A stretch of DNA of 5,697 bases from Chloroflexota bacterium (GTDB lineage: Bacteria > Chloroflexota > Anaerolineae > Anaerolineales > UBA11858). The notes under the pieces were generated by a model. The model did no database searches. It had not been told where the DNA came from and saw nothing but the letters and a program-made list of their open reading frames with translations. A program made the translations under genes and the position numbers. Shown here piece after piece: positions 5,657 through 5,697 of the stretch (its first letter is position 1; each line of letters starts with the position of its first letter). Where the stretch lies: positions 1 to 5,697 of the forward strand of contig DAOUWT010000188.1 in the NCBI GenBank assembly GCA_030666985.1, in the 5' to 3' direction.

Positions 5657-5697
5657 CACAAACCAGACCTTACACAATTAATTCAAAAAAATCCGCG

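Noticed and set aside
5600..5660. tRNA or small stable RNA gene
   Set aside because: The hairpins do not form a cloverleaf; there is no T-loop GTTCRA-type sequence with a matching acceptor stem.

Overview
The window is 5,697 bases from a bacterial chromosome. It is gene-dense, and every recognisable gene is on the + strand. No ribosomal or other phylogenetic marker is present, so the host can only be guessed. Three things together look most like Chloroflexota (Anaerolineae-type) or, less likely, a cyanobacterium: a sat-cysC fusion, a phd-vapC style toxin-antitoxin pair, and many short G-rich or C/T-rich tandem repeats between and inside genes. This is an inference of moderate to low confidence.

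Layout from left to right. (1) Positions 1-816 hold the 3' part of a multi-spanning membrane protein of the GT-C glycosyltransferase type, cut by the window edge. A strong hairpin at 822-859 follows it directly. (2) Positions 949-1845 hold a PAPS-dependent sulfotransferase. (3) Positions 1846-1917 are a C/T-rich heptamer/octamer repeat patch, followed by a short leader. (4) Positions 2025-3758 encode a bifunctional ATP sulfurylase/APS kinase, the enzyme that makes PAPS. (5) Positions 3759-3875 hold two successive inverted repeats, the second terminator-like. (6) Positions 3876-4760 encode a short-chain dehydrogenase/reductase with an in-frame insertion of about 30 residues made of tandem octamer repeat DNA. 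(7) Positions 4761-4908 are a regulatory gap with a candidate operator. (8) Positions 4909-5148 and 5145-5567 encode a Phd/YefM-type antitoxin and a PIN-domain (VapC-type) toxin, overlapping by 4 bases. (9) Positions 5568-5697 are a non-coding, inverted-repeat-rich tail.

How the genes fit together. The sat-cysC enzyme turns sulfate and ATP into PAPS, and the upstream sulfotransferase would use PAPS to sulfate an acceptor. With a membrane glycosyltransferase-like protein on one side and a sugar-type SDR on the other, the simplest reading is the edge of a surface-glycan (or glycolipid) locus whose product is sulfated. The acceptor is unknown. The toxin-antitoxin pair appears to be an independent insertion or stabilising module. 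The most unusual feature is the repeat DNA: a related family sits in an intergenic gap and also inside the SDR coding sequence, where it stays in frame.
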